DNA of 64,000 bases from Georgenia satyanarayanai (GCF_023715365.1 NZ_JAMBNZ010000008.1:62001-126000), one strand, 5' to 3'. Counted from the first letter of the stretch, positions 34,601 to 43,862 are shown. Made by a program: numbers and translations. The notes: generated from the letters alone by a model not told the origin.

Positions 34601-36424
34601 ATGTCGAGCCCCTCATTCCGCCCCCACGGCCCCACCCGCCGCGACCCGGCCGACGCCGCCCAGCTCGAGTCGCACCCCGTGAGCGTGCGGCGTATCGCCG
34701 CCCTCTTCGGGCCGCACCGCCGTCGGCTGCTCGTCGTCGTCGCGCTCATCGCCGCGAGCTCCGTCATGGGCCTGGCGACCCCGTTCCTCACCCGGCACGT
34801 CATCGACATCGCCCTGCCCGAGCAGGACGTGCGCCTGCTCCTCGTGCTCGTCGGCGCGATGCTCGTCGTCACCGTCGTGACGGCGGCACTCGGCGTCCTG
34901 CAGACGTGGATCTCCACCGACGTCGGCCAGAAGGTCATGCACCGGCTGCGCACCGACGTCTTCGTCCACCTCCAGCGCCAGCCGATGTCCTTCTTCACCC
35001 GCACCCGCGGCGGTGAGGTGCAGTCGCGCCTCACCCACGACATCGGGGCGATGCAGTCCGTCGTCACCGGCACCGCCACGGCGATCACCGCGAACGTCAC
35101 GACGGCGATCGCGACGATCGTCGCGATGATCGCACTCAGCTGGCAGCTCGCGCTGCTCTCCCTCGTCGTCCTGCCGCCCGCCATCTGGCTCACCCGCCGC
35201 GTCGCGCAGATGCGCCGCGAGGTGACGGCGAAGCGCCAGAAGGCGCTGGCCGGCCTCCACGGCCAGGTGGAGGAGTCGCTGTCCGTCAGTGGCGCGCTCC
35301 TCGCCAAGACCCTCGGCGCCGGCCCGGAGCTGAGCCGCCGCTTCGCCGACTCCTCCAGCGAGCTCGCCGACCTCGAGCTGCGCTCGGAGCTCGCCGGCCG
35401 CTGGCGGATGGCGACGACAAGCGTCATCTTCTCCGCTATCCCCGCGCTCATCTACCTCGTCGCGGGCCTGCCGGGCTCCGGCGACATCACGATCGGCACG
35501 CTCGTCGCCTTCATCGCCCTGCAGTCCGGGCTGTTCCGCCCGCTCATGGGCGTGCTCAACACCGGCGTGCAAGTGACCGCGTCACTCGCGCTGTTCAGCC
35601 GGATCTTCGAGTACCTCGACCTGCCCGTGGAGATCGACGACCCCGTGGCGCCGGTGGCACTGCCCTCCGGCGGCGGTCCGGGCGCCGTCACCTTCGAGGG
35701 CGTCACCTTCCGCTACCCCGACGCGGACGCCGACGCCGTCACCGGCCTCGACCTCCACGTCCCCGCCGGCACCCGGCTGGCCCTCGTGGGTGAGTCCGGG
35801 GCGGGCAAGACGACGATCGCCGGCCTCGTGGCGAGGCTCCAGGACCCGACGTCCGGGCGCGTGCTGCTCGACGGCGTCGACCTGCGCGACCTCACCCTGG
35901 CCGACCTCGCCTCCCAGGTGGGTGTCGTCTCCCAGGAGACCTACCTGCTCCACACGACCGTGCGCGAGAACCTGCGCTACGCCCGGCCCGAGGCGACCGA
36001 CGAGGAGATCGAGGCCGCGGCCCGCGCTGCCCAGGTCCACGACGTCATCCTCGCCCTGCCGCATGGCTACGACACCGTGGTCGGCGCGCGCGGGCACCGC
36101 TTCTCCGGCGGCGAGAAGCAGCGCCTGGCGATCGCCCGCACGCTGCTGCGCGACCCCCGGGTGCTTGTCCTCGACGAGGCGACCAGCGCCCTGGACACCC
36201 GCACCGAGCACGCCGTCCAGCAGGCCCTCGACGTGCTGAGCCGGGGCCGCACGACGATCACCATCGCCCACCGTCTCTCGACCGTCCGGAGCTCCGACCT
36301 CATCGCCGTCGTCGACCACGGCCGCATGGTCGAGGTGGGCAACCACGAGGAGCTACTGGCGGAGGACGGCCACTACGCCGCCCTGGTCGCGGCGGCGGAG
36401 CGCCAACCCGCCCTGGTCCCCTGA
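34601..36424 (+). CDS. ABC exporter, fused permease-ATPase (multidrug type)
   Basis: A 607-residue half-transporter: six transmembrane helices in residues 40-330, then the nucleotide-binding domain with Walker A GESGAGKTT (about 397), signature FSGGEKQR (about 500), Walker B VLVLDEATSALD and the H-loop TIAHRLS. The signature starts FSGGE rather than LSGGQ, a variation seen in some exporters. It should act as a homodimer pumping lipophilic compounds outward. ATG at 34601 has GAGG eight bases upstream; a GTG nine bases earlier is possible. Likely under the divergent MarR regulator. Confidence 0.94.
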   Translation: MSSPSFRPHGPTRRDPADAAQLESHPVSVRRIAALFGPHRRRLLVVVALIAASSVMGLATPFLTRHVIDIALPEQDVRLLLVLVGAMLVVTVVTAALGVLQTWISTDVGQKVMHRLRTDVFVHLQRQPMSFFTRTRGGEVQSRLTHDIGAMQSVVTGTATAITANVTTAIATIVAMIALSWQLALLSLVVLPPAIWLTRRVAQMRREVTAKRQKALAGLHGQVEESLSVSGALLAKTLGAGPELSRRFADSSSELADLELRSELAGRWRMATTSVIFSAIPALIYLVAGLPGSGDITIGTLVAFIALQSGLFRPLMGVLNTGVQVTASLALFSRIFEYLDLPVEIDDPVAPVALPSGGGPGAVTFEGVTFRYPDADADAVTGLDLHVPAGTRLALVGESGAGKTTIAGLVARLQDPTSGRVLLDGVDLRDLTLADLASQVGVVSQETYLLHTTVRENLRYARPEATDEEIEAAARAAQVHDVILALPHGYDTVVGARGHRFSGGEKQRLAIARTLLRDPRVLVLDEATSALDTRTEHAVQQALDVLSRGRTTITIAHRLSTVRSSDLIAVVDHGRMVEVGNHEELLAEDGHYAALVAAAERQPALVP

Positions 36425-36616
36425 CCGCGCCAGAATCCCGCCACAAAGCCGCGGTCCGGCGTCATCAGGCAGGCTTGGACAAGCCTTAGGCCTTGATTCA
36501 CTCAGTGACGTGGGGCCTTTGTGACGGGATGCGAAGGAGGCGTCGTGTCACCGACGTCCCACAACCAGGGAGCGCCTGCTCGCGGTGGTCTCCCCGCCGA
36601 CCTCCGGCCGCGCCAC

Positions 36617-37387
36617 TCAGCGGGCCGCCGCCGCGACCTCGGCCACAAGAGTGCGGACCGTCCGGGCGGTCTCCTCCCAGCCCTCCACGGCGATGCACGG
36701 GACACCCATGGCCTTGACCGGGTAGTCGTTGCCGCCCTCGTCGAGGCGGTCGCCGATGAAGAGCATATCGGCGAGGTCGATGCCGGTGTGCTCGGCCAGG
36801 CGCGTCATCCCGTAGGCCTTGTCGACGCCCTGGCGGGTGATGTCGATCGACGTCGAGCCGCCGGAGCGGACCTCGAGCTCGGGCAGCAGCGGGGCGACGG
36901 CGGCGCGCAGCTGCTCCTTCTTCTCCCCCGTCGGGTCCCAGGCGCGCTTCGCGTCCAGCGGGGCCTGCTGCCCGAGGGCGGAGAAGGTGATCTGCGAGCC
37001 GCGGTCCTCGAGGGCCGGCCCCCAGGTCTGCTCCTCCCACAGCCCCAGCCGCCGCGCCTCGCGCTGAAGCACGGCCAGTGCCTCGGCGCGCTCCGCGGCG
37101 GCGAGGTCGTGGGCGTAGATCTCCTGCAGGTCGCCGCCGTCGTCGTAGCGGTAGTAGCGCGTGCCGCAGGTGGGCATGAGGTGCAGACGGGATCGTGCGG
37201 CGTCGTCGAGCTCGAGACGCTCGGTCACCTGGGTAGTGAACTGCTCGAGCTGCCCGCCCGAGATGATGCACACCGGAACGACCGCGAGCAGCGCGGTGAG
37301 CGCGTCCGCCATCTCCGGGTGGATCGGGGACTTCGAGGGCGTGAGGGTGTCGTCGAGGTCGAAGGCGACGAGTCGCGCGGCAGGCAT
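36617..37387 (-). CDS. HAD-superfamily phosphatase, phosphomannomutase-like
   Basis: A 256-residue HAD hydrolase of the IIB cap type. Motif I is AFDLDDTLTPSKSPI, motif II is in CIISGG, and motif IV is IGDRLDEGGNDYPVK. The segment GTRYYRY and RGSQITFSALGQQAPLDAKRAWDP strongly resemble eukaryotic phosphomannomutase, which suggests a sugar-phosphate substrate. The ATG at 37387 gives MPAARLVAFDLD, five residues before motif I; an ATG 15 bases upstream exists. It lies 32 bases downstream of the aldo/keto reductase. The upstream stretch 36425-36616 holds nothing I can assign. Confidence 0.88.
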   Translation of the reverse strand: MPAARLVAFDLDDTLTPSKSPIHPEMADALTALLAVVPVCIISGGQLEQFTTQVTERLELDDAARSRLHLMPTCGTRYYRYDDGGDLQEIYAHDLAAAERAEALAVLQREARRLGLWEEQTWGPALEDRGSQITFSALGQQAPLDAKRAWDPTGEKKEQLRAAVAPLLPELEVRSGGSTSIDITRQGVDKAYGMTRLAEHTGIDLADMLFIGDRLDEGGNDYPVKAMGVPCIAVEGWEETARTVRTLVAEVAAAAR

Positions 37388-37419
37388 CGGCTCAGGATAC
37401 AAGCGCGCCCGGTGACGAC

Positions 37420-38241
37420 TCAGAACTCCTCGTGCGTGTCCGGGTCGTGGCTCTGCCGGCCGCGCTCGAGGCGGCTGATCTGGGCCATCTCCGACTCGCT
37501 CAGCTCGAAGCCGAAGACGTCGAGGTTGAGGCTCTGCCGGTCCGGGCTGGCGGACTTGGGGATCGGAAGGACGCCGAGCTGGATGTGCCAGCGCAGCACC
37601 ACTTGCGCGGTCTCCACGCCGTGCCGGCCGGCGATCTGCTCAAGGGCCGGCTCGGTGAGGAGCGAGGCGCTGCGGGCCAGCGGGCTCCACGACTGGGTGA
37701 GCACCGTGCGCTCGGCGTCGGCGGCGCGCATGTCGGCCTGGGTGAAGTAGGGGTGCAGCTCGATCTGGTTGACGGCCGGCGCGACGTCGGTCTCGGCGAT
37801 GATCCGGTCCAGGTGCGCGGCCGTGAAGTTCGAGACGCCGATCGAGCGGACGACGCCGTCATCACGGAGCTTGACGAGCGCGCGCCAGGAGTCGACGTAC
37901 TTGTCCAGGCGCGGCAGCGGCCAGTGGATGAGGTAGAGGTCGACGTACTCGAGGCCGAGCTTCTTCCGCGAGGCCTCGAGGGCGCGCAGCGCCTCCTCGT
38001 AGCCCTGGTCGCTGCCGCGAAGCTTGGTCGTGACGACGATCTGCTCGCGCGGGACGCCGGACTCCGCGATACCGCGGCCCACGGCCTCCTCGTTCTCGTA
38101 CTTCGCGGCGGTGTCGATGAGCCGGTAGCCCATCTCGAGCGCCGTCCGCACGGCCTCGGGGGCCTCCTCGCCCATCGGCCAGGTGCCGAGGCCGATCGCG
38201 GGGATCCGGTTGCCGTCGTTGAGCGCGAGAGTCGGGATCAT
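37420..38241 (-). CDS. Aldo/keto reductase
   Basis: A 273-residue NADPH-dependent aldo/keto reductase of the 2,5-diketo-D-gluconate reductase group. The catalytic tetrad can be read: D in GYRLIDTAAKYENE, Y in the same block, K in VVTTKLRG and H in LIHWPLP; the cofactor segment is VLPIPKSASPDRQSLNLDVF. The ATG at 38241 was preferred, with GGAGG very close upstream; an ATG nine bases earlier is the alternative. Substrate unknown. It may form a transcription unit with the HAD gene 32 bases downstream. Confidence 0.92.
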   Translation of the reverse strand: MIPTLALNDGNRIPAIGLGTWPMGEEAPEAVRTALEMGYRLIDTAAKYENEEAVGRGIAESGVPREQIVVTTKLRGSDQGYEEALRALEASRKKLGLEYVDLYLIHWPLPRLDKYVDSWRALVKLRDDGVVRSIGVSNFTAAHLDRIIAETDVAPAVNQIELHPYFTQADMRAADAERTVLTQSWSPLARSASLLTEPALEQIAGRHGVETAQVVLRWHIQLGVLPIPKSASPDRQSLNLDVFGFELSESEMAQISRLERGRQSHDPDTHEEF

Positions 38242-38400
38242 GCCCTCCATTGTGGCGGTGCTCGGCCGAGCTACGCACCCGCGATCGCCCACTCTCCCGC
38301 TCCCCGAACACGACCTCCCCGGTTCTCCTCGTGGCGATGTGCTGTGAGAGGGAAGTTCACAGGGCAAGCGGGGAGCCCGTTGGAAAGGGAGCCAGAGCGG

Positions 38401-38447
38401 TCCGGCTGTCGGCGCAGGGGTGGGGCGGAGGAATCCGGCTGTCGGCG
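38401..38447. repeat. Two copies of the CTGTCGGCG repeat
   Basis: TCCGGCTGTCGGCG occurs at 38401 and 38434 (33 bases apart), the second preceded by GGAGGAA. The same 21-base string is found within oleBC at 41194-41214 and a variant TCCAGCTGTCGGCG at 41279. It lies between the aldo/keto reductase promoter and the oleD stop. It looks like a short interspersed repeat. Confidence 0.6.
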
Positions 38448-38460
38448 CGGGGGTGGGGAC

Positions 38461-39504
38461 TCAGGCGCGACGGTAGTGCTCGGCGAGCCTTGCGAGGCCC
38501 TCGTCGATGCTCACGGCGGGCTCCCAGCCGAGCACCTCGCGGGTGCGGCGCTGGTCGAACCAGTGCGCCGTGGAGAGCTGCTCGGCGAGGAAGCGGGTCA
38601 TCGGCGGCTCGTCGCGGCCCGGGCGCACCGCCCACACGGCCTCGACCAGTCCGCCGGCGATCTTCGCGAGCCGCGCCGGCACGCGCCAGGCCGGCGCCGG
38701 GGCCCCGGCGGCGAGCGAGATCCCGGCGATGAGGTCACCGATCGCGCGCGGTTCCCCGTTGGTCACGACGAGCGCCTGCCCGTGCGCCTGCGGCGCCCGC
38801 TCGAGCGCGGCGACGAGCGCGTCGGCTGCGTTGTCGACGTAGACCGAGTCGACGAGCACCGCGCCGTGGTCGAGCAGCGGCAGCCGCCCGCCCCGGGCAC
38901 GCTCGACGATCCGCTCGACGAGCTGCGTGTCCCCCGGCCCCCACACGAGGTGCGGGCGCACGGCGACGACGGCGAGGTCCGGCCCGTCAGCCCCCAGCGC
39001 GAGCAGCTCGGCGGCCGCCTTGGTCCGGGCGTAGTTGCCGCGCGCGTGCTCCGGCTGCGCCGGTCCGGCCTCCTCACCGACGAGGGACCCTCCCGTGTGC
39101 GCGACCGACGGCGAGGACACCTGGACGAAGCGCCGCACCCCCGCGGCTCGTGCGGCCGCGAGCAGCGTGCGCGTCCCCTCGACGTTGACCTGCTCGTACT
39201 CGTGCCGCGGCCCGCTCACCGACACCTTCGCGGCGAGGTGGACGACGGCGTCACGCCCCTCGACGGCGCGCATCACCGCTGCGGGGTCGGTGAGGGACCC
39301 GAGGGAGTCGCTCGCCCCCTCGACGCCGGCGGGGCGCCGCTGGAAGGTCCGCACGTCGTGGCCCGCGGCCACCAGCCGCTCCGCGGTGCGCCTCCCGAGC
39401 ATGCCGCTGGCCCCGGTGACGAGGACGCGCAGAGCCTCAGGCGCCGCGGTCTCGGTCGTGGTGGCGGGGGCGTCGACGCGGCGGCGACGGCGCTGCCGGG
39501 TCAC
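38461..39504 (-). CDS. oleD: OleD-like NAD(P)H-dependent 2-alkyl-3-ketoacyl reductase
   Basis: A 347-residue extended short-chain dehydrogenase of the 3-beta-HSD/epimerase type. A basic N-terminus of about 25 residues precedes the Rossmann motif VTGASGMLGRRTAERL; the catalytic Y-x-x-x-K is YARTK in ARGNYARTKAAAELL, with SSPSV supplying the serine. In olefin synthesis OleD reduces the 2-alkyl-3-keto acid made by OleA to the 2-alkyl-3-hydroxy acid. The GTG start overlaps the oleBC stop by four bases, so oleA, oleBC and oleD form one operon. Confidence 0.88.
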   Translation of the reverse strand: MTRQRRRRRVDAPATTTETAAPEALRVLVTGASGMLGRRTAERLVAAGHDVRTFQRRPAGVEGASDSLGSLTDPAAVMRAVEGRDAVVHLAAKVSVSGPRHEYEQVNVEGTRTLLAAARAAGVRRFVQVSSPSVAHTGGSLVGEEAGPAQPEHARGNYARTKAAAELLALGADGPDLAVVAVRPHLVWGPGDTQLVERIVERARGGRLPLLDHGAVLVDSVYVDNAADALVAALERAPQAHGQALVVTNGEPRAIGDLIAGISLAAGAPAPAWRVPARLAKIAGGLVEAVWAVRPGRDEPPMTRFLAEQLSTAHWFDQRRTREVLGWEPAVSIDEGLARLAEHYRRA

Positions 39505-42200
39505 GGCTCCCCCATCCGCCCGCCGGCCAGGGCGCGCTCGGCCCACCGGCCGATGCGGCCGCGCTCGATCTTCGCGTTGTGCCGCACGTCGGTCGGCAGC
39601 TCCCGCACGCGCAGGACCGCGGCGACCGGGACGTCGCACGCCTCGGCGACGGCGCGGCGCACCGCGCTGGCGAGACCGGGCGTCGCGAGGGAGGCGCCGG
39701 CGCGGGCACGGCGGTCGACGGCCGGATCGGTCTCGAGGACGACGACGAGCTGCTGGGTCCCCGGGGGGCCCACACCCACGGCGGCCGCACGCAGGACACC
39801 GGGCACCCGCTCGGCGGCGTGCTCGACGGCCACGGGCGTGATGACGCCCCCGGGTGCCGTGACGACGTGCGACAGGCGCCCCTCGACCCACAGCCGTCCC
39901 TCGGCGTCGAGGTGCCCGACGTCGCCGGTGCGGTGACGGCCGGGATGGTCGGCGCTGACCTCCTGCGTCGCCCACAAACGGTCGTAGGTGCGCTTGAGGT
40001 GCGGCGCGGCGACGAGGATCTCCCCCGTCACGCCCGGTGCGTCGGTGGGCTCACCCGTGGCGGCGCCGTCGTCGAGCGGGATGATCGCGACCTCGGTACC
40101 GGGCACGGGGCGGCCCACGCAGGTGCCGCCGCCTGCGCCAGGCACGGTGCCGACGTCGGCGAGGGCGCGGTGGATCTCCTCGAGGTCGATGTCGGTGACC
40201 GGCAGGACCTCGGTCATCCCGTAGGGCGTGCGAGCGCTGGCGCGGGGCATGACCTCGGCGACGCGGGCGAGGAGCTCCGGCGGGATCGGCGCGCCCGCGG
40301 ACAGGAAGAGCCCGACGCCGGAGAGCGCCTCACGCTGCTCGGCGGACAGCTCGCCGGCGGTCGTGAGGACATTGCGGAGGGCGGAGGGCGAGGTGAAGAC
40401 GGCGGTCGCACTGCTCGCGCGGACCGCCTCGGCGAGCGCGGCCGCGGTGAGGGTGGCCGGCGAGGTGACGTCCATGTCGGGGACGACGGCGAGGGAACCG
40501 AGCGCGGTCCCGAGCAGGGCGAAGGGCGCGAAGCCGGCGACGAAGGAGGACTCGCGGCCCAGGCCGTAGGTCGCGGCGAGGGTGTCGCGCATCCCGCCCA
40601 GGCCGCGGTGGGTGTAGACGACACCCTTGGCCGGGCCGGTGGAGCCGGACGTGAAGAGGATGGCGGCGTCGTCGTCCGGTCCGGGCAGGGGCGGCAGCTC
40701 GGTGCCGGCGCGCTCGAGCTCGGCGCCGCGGGCGGTGAGCCCGGGAAGGGTGTCGGTGACGCCGAGCGCACGGGCCTGCGCCGGCGGGAGCTCGCTCACC
40801 GCGACGCGACGGCCGGGCCACGACAGGAGCCGCGCGCCGACGAGGCCGCGGTCGATGCCGATGACGACGTCCGGGGATGCCCCGCGGATCGCGCGGCTCA
40901 TCCCGCGCAGTCCAAGGCCCTGGTCGGCGATGACGGCGACGGCGCCGAGGCGCAGGCAGGCGAAGAGCGCGGTCGTGAGGTCGACGCCGGGGGTGACGAG
41001 CAGGCTGACGCGCTGCCCGGGCCGCACGCCGGCGTCGTGCAGGCCGAGGGCGAGGTGGCGCACGCGGGTGGCGAGGTCGCGCCACGTCACGGTGTCGGTG
41101 CCGCCGGGGTGGAGGGCGACGACGGCGGGGGCGTCGTCGTCGCGGCGCTCGTCGAGGACCGCCGCGAGCGGGCGGACCGGAGCCGCGCCGGCCGGAGGAA
41201 TCCGGCTGTCGGCGGGGAGGGGGGTGGCGGCGGGAGCGGGGAGGGGGGTGGGGGCGGGAGCCGCGCCGTCGGGCGAGATCCAGCTGTCGGCGGGGAAGGT
41301 GGACTCGAGCCAGCGGGTGACGGTGCCGGCGACGTCGACGTCCTCGGCGAGGAGGTGGCCGGCGCCCTCGAAGCGGTGCACGTCGGCGTGCGGCAGGCGG
41401 CGCAGGAGGTCCTCGAGGTAGCGACGCTGGAAGATCGGGTCGCGCGGTCCCCACAGGACGAGGGCCGGCACCTCAAGGCTGGCCACGCCGTCGGCGATGG
41501 CGTCGAGGGCGGGGCGGCTCGGGTGGCTCGGGTCGGCGGGGATGTCGGCGACGAAGTCGGCGACGGCGCGGCGGTCTTCGTCGTAGGGCGCGAGGTAGGC
41601 GGCGCGCACCTCCCGGCTCAGCGGCGGGTGGGCCAGGGCGAGGGTGGCGCGCAGGAAGGTGCGGGTCCCGCTCGTCGCCCAGGCGTGCACGCTCGGGTTG
41701 CCCGCCAGCCGCAGCAACGCGGGGAGCTCGCCGTCGTCGTCGTGGTGGACGGCGGTGTTGGTGAGGACGACGCCCGCGAGCAGCTCGGGGTGCGCGACCG
41801 CCCAGCCCAGGGAGACGACGCCGCCCCAGTCGTGCCCCACCGTGACGACGGGGCCGGTGAGGCCGAGGTGGTCGGTGAGCTCCCCCAGCTCGGCGACGCG
41901 GTCGGCGAGGCGGCGGAAGCGCCCGTCACGCTGGGACCAGCCCATACCGAGCTGGTCGACGGCGACGACGCGCCAGCCGGCCGCCGCGGCCGCGGGCAGC
42001 AGGGAGCGCCACAGGTAGGACCACGTGGGGTTGCCGTGGACGGCGAGGAGCGTGCCGCGGGCCTCGCCGGTGAGGTCGGGGGCGTTGTCGAGCAGGTGCC
42101 AGGTGACCGGGGGGTCCTCCCCCGTAGCAGGGACGGTGACGCGGCGGCTCCAGCGAGGGTCGAGGCCGGGCAGCTCGGGCAGGTCGGTGCCCGGGCTCAC
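39501..42200 (-). CDS. oleBC: OleBC fusion: beta-lactone decarboxylase + beta-lactone synthetase
   Basis: An 899-residue two-domain enzyme. Residues 1-303 are an alpha/beta hydrolase of the haloalkane dehalogenase type with nucleophile D124 (VGHDWGG) and catalytic H281 (GAGHLL), matching OleB, which decarboxylates the beta-lactone to an alkene. Residues 340-899 are an AMP-ligase fold with the loop FTSGSTGPAKG (516-526) and TPYGMTE, matching OleC, which closes the beta-lactone using ATP. The linker (about 304-340) is Pro/Ala-rich and contains two PADS(W/R)I(S/P)P units encoded by the CTGTCGGCG repeat. Fused OleBC proteins are known in actinomycetes. GTG start overlaps the oleA stop. Confidence 0.92.
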   Translation of the reverse strand: MSPGTDLPELPGLDPRWSRRVTVPATGEDPPVTWHLLDNAPDLTGEARGTLLAVHGNPTWSYLWRSLLPAAAAAGWRVVAVDQLGMGWSQRDGRFRRLADRVAELGELTDHLGLTGPVVTVGHDWGGVVSLGWAVAHPELLAGVVLTNTAVHHDDDGELPALLRLAGNPSVHAWATSGTRTFLRATLALAHPPLSREVRAAYLAPYDEDRRAVADFVADIPADPSHPSRPALDAIADGVASLEVPALVLWGPRDPIFQRRYLEDLLRRLPHADVHRFEGAGHLLAEDVDVAGTVTRWLESTFPADSWISPDGAAPAPTPLPAPAATPLPADSRIPPAGAAPVRPLAAVLDERRDDDAPAVVALHPGGTDTVTWRDLATRVRHLALGLHDAGVRPGQRVSLLVTPGVDLTTALFACLRLGAVAVIADQGLGLRGMSRAIRGASPDVVIGIDRGLVGARLLSWPGRRVAVSELPPAQARALGVTDTLPGLTARGAELERAGTELPPLPGPDDDAAILFTSGSTGPAKGVVYTHRGLGGMRDTLAATYGLGRESSFVAGFAPFALLGTALGSLAVVPDMDVTSPATLTAAALAEAVRASSATAVFTSPSALRNVLTTAGELSAEQREALSGVGLFLSAGAPIPPELLARVAEVMPRASARTPYGMTEVLPVTDIDLEEIHRALADVGTVPGAGGGTCVGRPVPGTEVAIIPLDDGAATGEPTDAPGVTGEILVAAPHLKRTYDRLWATQEVSADHPGRHRTGDVGHLDAEGRLWVEGRLSHVVTAPGGVITPVAVEHAAERVPGVLRAAAVGVGPPGTQQLVVVLETDPAVDRRARAGASLATPGLASAVRRAVAEACDVPVAAVLRVRELPTDVRHNAKIERGRIGRWAERALAGGRMGEP
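41201..41292. repeat. CTGTCGGCG repeat within the oleBC linker
   Basis: Copies TCCGGCTGTCGGCG (41201-41214) and TCCAGCTGTCGGCG (41279-41292) are 78 bases apart, in frame, each giving a PADS-type motif in the protein linker. The first shares its preceding GGAGGAA with the copy at 38434. Confidence 0.6.
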
Positions 42201-43231
42201 CACTGCAGCTCGAGCATCGCCGTGTTGAGGCCCGACCCCACCCCCAGGCACAGCACCCGGTCCCCCGGCGCGAGGGTGTCGGCCTGGGCGGCGAGGGTCA
42301 TCGGCAGCGACGCCGGGCCCACGTTGCCCCAGTAGCCAAAGGTGATCGGCACGCGGTCCTCGGGGAGGTCGATCGCGTCGATGACGGCCTTCGTGTACGG
42401 CGTGGAGATCTGGTGGGTGACGTAGCGGTCCATGTCGCCCCACTGGAAGCCCGCGCCGTTGTTCGCCTCGGCGAAAGCGGCCGTGACGAGCGGCAGACCG
42501 CCGTCGAGCAGGCCCTTGGTGTCGGTGAACATGCCGTCGAGGCTGCCCACGCACAACTCGTGGTGCTCGGTGCCGGCCCGCGAGACGCCGCCGACGACGC
42601 GGTGGCCACCGGGGTGGAGGTCCGCGCGGCCGATGACGGCAGCCGCCGCGCCGCTGCCCAGGGTGAGGGAGGCGAACTCGCGGCGGTAGTCCTCGCGGGT
42701 GACCTCGGGCCGCGCGAGGCGACGCAGGGTCGTCTCCTGGGTGCCGCGGGCGTCCTCGCTGTTGACGATGACGGCGTAGTCGATCTGCCCGGCATCGATC
42801 ATCGTCGCGGCGAGCATGATGCCGTTGACGAAACCGAGGCAGGCGTTGGCGATGTCGAAGTTCACCGCCGAGGACGGCAGCGACAGCCCGTGGTGGATGC
42901 GCACGGCCACGGAGGGCTCGAGGTGGGTGCGCGTCACGGAGGTGTTGACCAGGAGCCCCACGCGGGCCGGGTCGACGCCGGCCTCGGCCAGCGCCTTGGC
43001 GCCGGCCTCGATGGCTGCGTCGTCGAAGCGGGTACCCGGCTCCCACCAGCGCCGCTCCACGACCCCCGAGACCCGCTCGAGGAGGTTGTCGGGAAGACGC
43101 AGCCGCCGACGCGTCGGCGCCAGCTCCTCCTCGAAACGCGACGACGGCACCCGCACGGGAGCCTCGATGTGCGTGACAGCAAGGAGTGCCGCATTCGAGT
43201 AGCGGAAGGTCGCGTTACCAGCGGGAGTCAC
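42197..43231 (-). CDS. oleA: OleA, acyl-CoA Claisen condensation enzyme
   Basis: A 344-residue thiolase-fold enzyme that joins two fatty acyl-CoAs head to head to form a 2-alkyl-3-keto acid. The catalytic residues correspond to those of Xanthomonas OleA with a constant offset of 12: E105 (THLEPS), C131 (IANACLGF), H273 (VTHQIST) and N303 (YWGNVGP). This makes OleA much more likely than a KAS III of fatty acid synthesis. GTG start at 43231. It is the first gene of the oleA-oleBC-oleD operon, so the products are expected to be long-chain internal alkenes in the membrane. Confidence 0.94.
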   Translation of the reverse strand: MTPAGNATFRYSNAALLAVTHIEAPVRVPSSRFEEELAPTRRRLRLPDNLLERVSGVVERRWWEPGTRFDDAAIEAGAKALAEAGVDPARVGLLVNTSVTRTHLEPSVAVRIHHGLSLPSSAVNFDIANACLGFVNGIMLAATMIDAGQIDYAVIVNSEDARGTQETTLRRLARPEVTREDYRREFASLTLGSGAAAAVIGRADLHPGGHRVVGGVSRAGTEHHELCVGSLDGMFTDTKGLLDGGLPLVTAAFAEANNGAGFQWGDMDRYVTHQISTPYTKAVIDAIDLPEDRVPITFGYWGNVGPASLPMTLAAQADTLAPGDRVLCLGVGSGLNTAMLELQW

Positions 43232-43286
43232 CAGACGACTTTATCCGGAGCACGTCGAGAGGCGCACACCGGGGCGACGGCGGCTG

Positions 43287-43862
43287 TCAGTGGGACCGCT
43301 CACCCTGGCGCTCGCCCGCGCGGTCGAGGAAGTACTCGAGCCAGAAACGGGCAAAGGCGACGAGCACGAAAGCGCCGAGCGGTCCGGTGGCGAGGAAGAA
43401 CAACCCGTAGAGGCTCCACTGACTCCCGCCCACGAAGGGGTTCCTCGCCATCCCGAAGGCACCGATCGCGCCGATGACGGCGACGATGAGGCCGAGCAGC
43501 GCGAGGACGAGGACGGCGACGTAGACGATCCGTGCGAGGCCGGGTGTGATCCGGCGCGTGAAGCCGAGGTCGGCGAGCCCACCGAGGGCGGAGGGTCGCT
43601 GCTGCGGCTGGGAGTAGCCCTGACCGAAGCCCTGTCCCGGTCCGGCCTGCTGCGCCGGGTAACCCGGCGCGAACCCCTGCTGCGGGTGACCGGACTGCTG
43701 CGGGTACCCCGGCTGCTGCGGGTAGCCGGGATAGCCACCGAGCTGCGGCTGGCCCGACGCCGGCTGGGCCGGCTGGCCGCCGGGCGGCTGAGCGCCCCAG
43801 GGGGCCGGCGGCGGCGGAACAGGGCCGTCCTGCGGCGCGTGCTCGCTGTGCTGGTCGGACAT
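43287..43862 (-). CDS. DUF4282-like membrane protein with Pro/Gln/Gly-rich N-terminus
   Basis: A 191-residue protein. Residues 1-90 are low-complexity with GYPGYPQQPGYPQQ-type repeats; the rest, beginning at LGGLADLGFTRRITPGLARIVY, has two hydrophobic helices (about 108-133 and 146-170) and a charged tail, as in DUF4282 proteins. Function is unknown; such tails often mediate protein-protein contacts at the membrane. It lies 55 bases upstream of oleA on the same strand and could be co-transcribed, but there is no known link to olefin synthesis. Confidence 0.8.
   Translation of the reverse strand: MSDQHSEHAPQDGPVPPPPAPWGAQPPGGQPAQPASGQPQLGGYPGYPQQPGYPQQSGHPQQGFAPGYPAQQAGPGQGFGQGYSQPQQRPSALGGLADLGFTRRITPGLARIVYVAVLVLALLGLIVAVIGAIGAFGMARNPFVGGSQWSLYGLFFLATGPLGAFVLVAFARFWLEYFLDRAGERQGERSH

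Noticed and set aside
36521-36616. Possible small gene after AAGGAGG with GTG near 36545
   Set aside because: The ribosome-like site is good, but the frame continues as antisense of the HAD gene and has no recognisable feature; it could be chance.
39579-42335. Plus-strand open frame of about 918 codons opposite oleBC
   Set aside because: A GC-rich shadow without any domain; the minus strand encodes recognisable OleB and OleC with start/stop overlaps.
42197-43231. FabH/KAS III of fatty acid synthesis
   Set aside because: The E105/C131/H273/N303 set matches OleA and it is operonic with oleBC and oleD.
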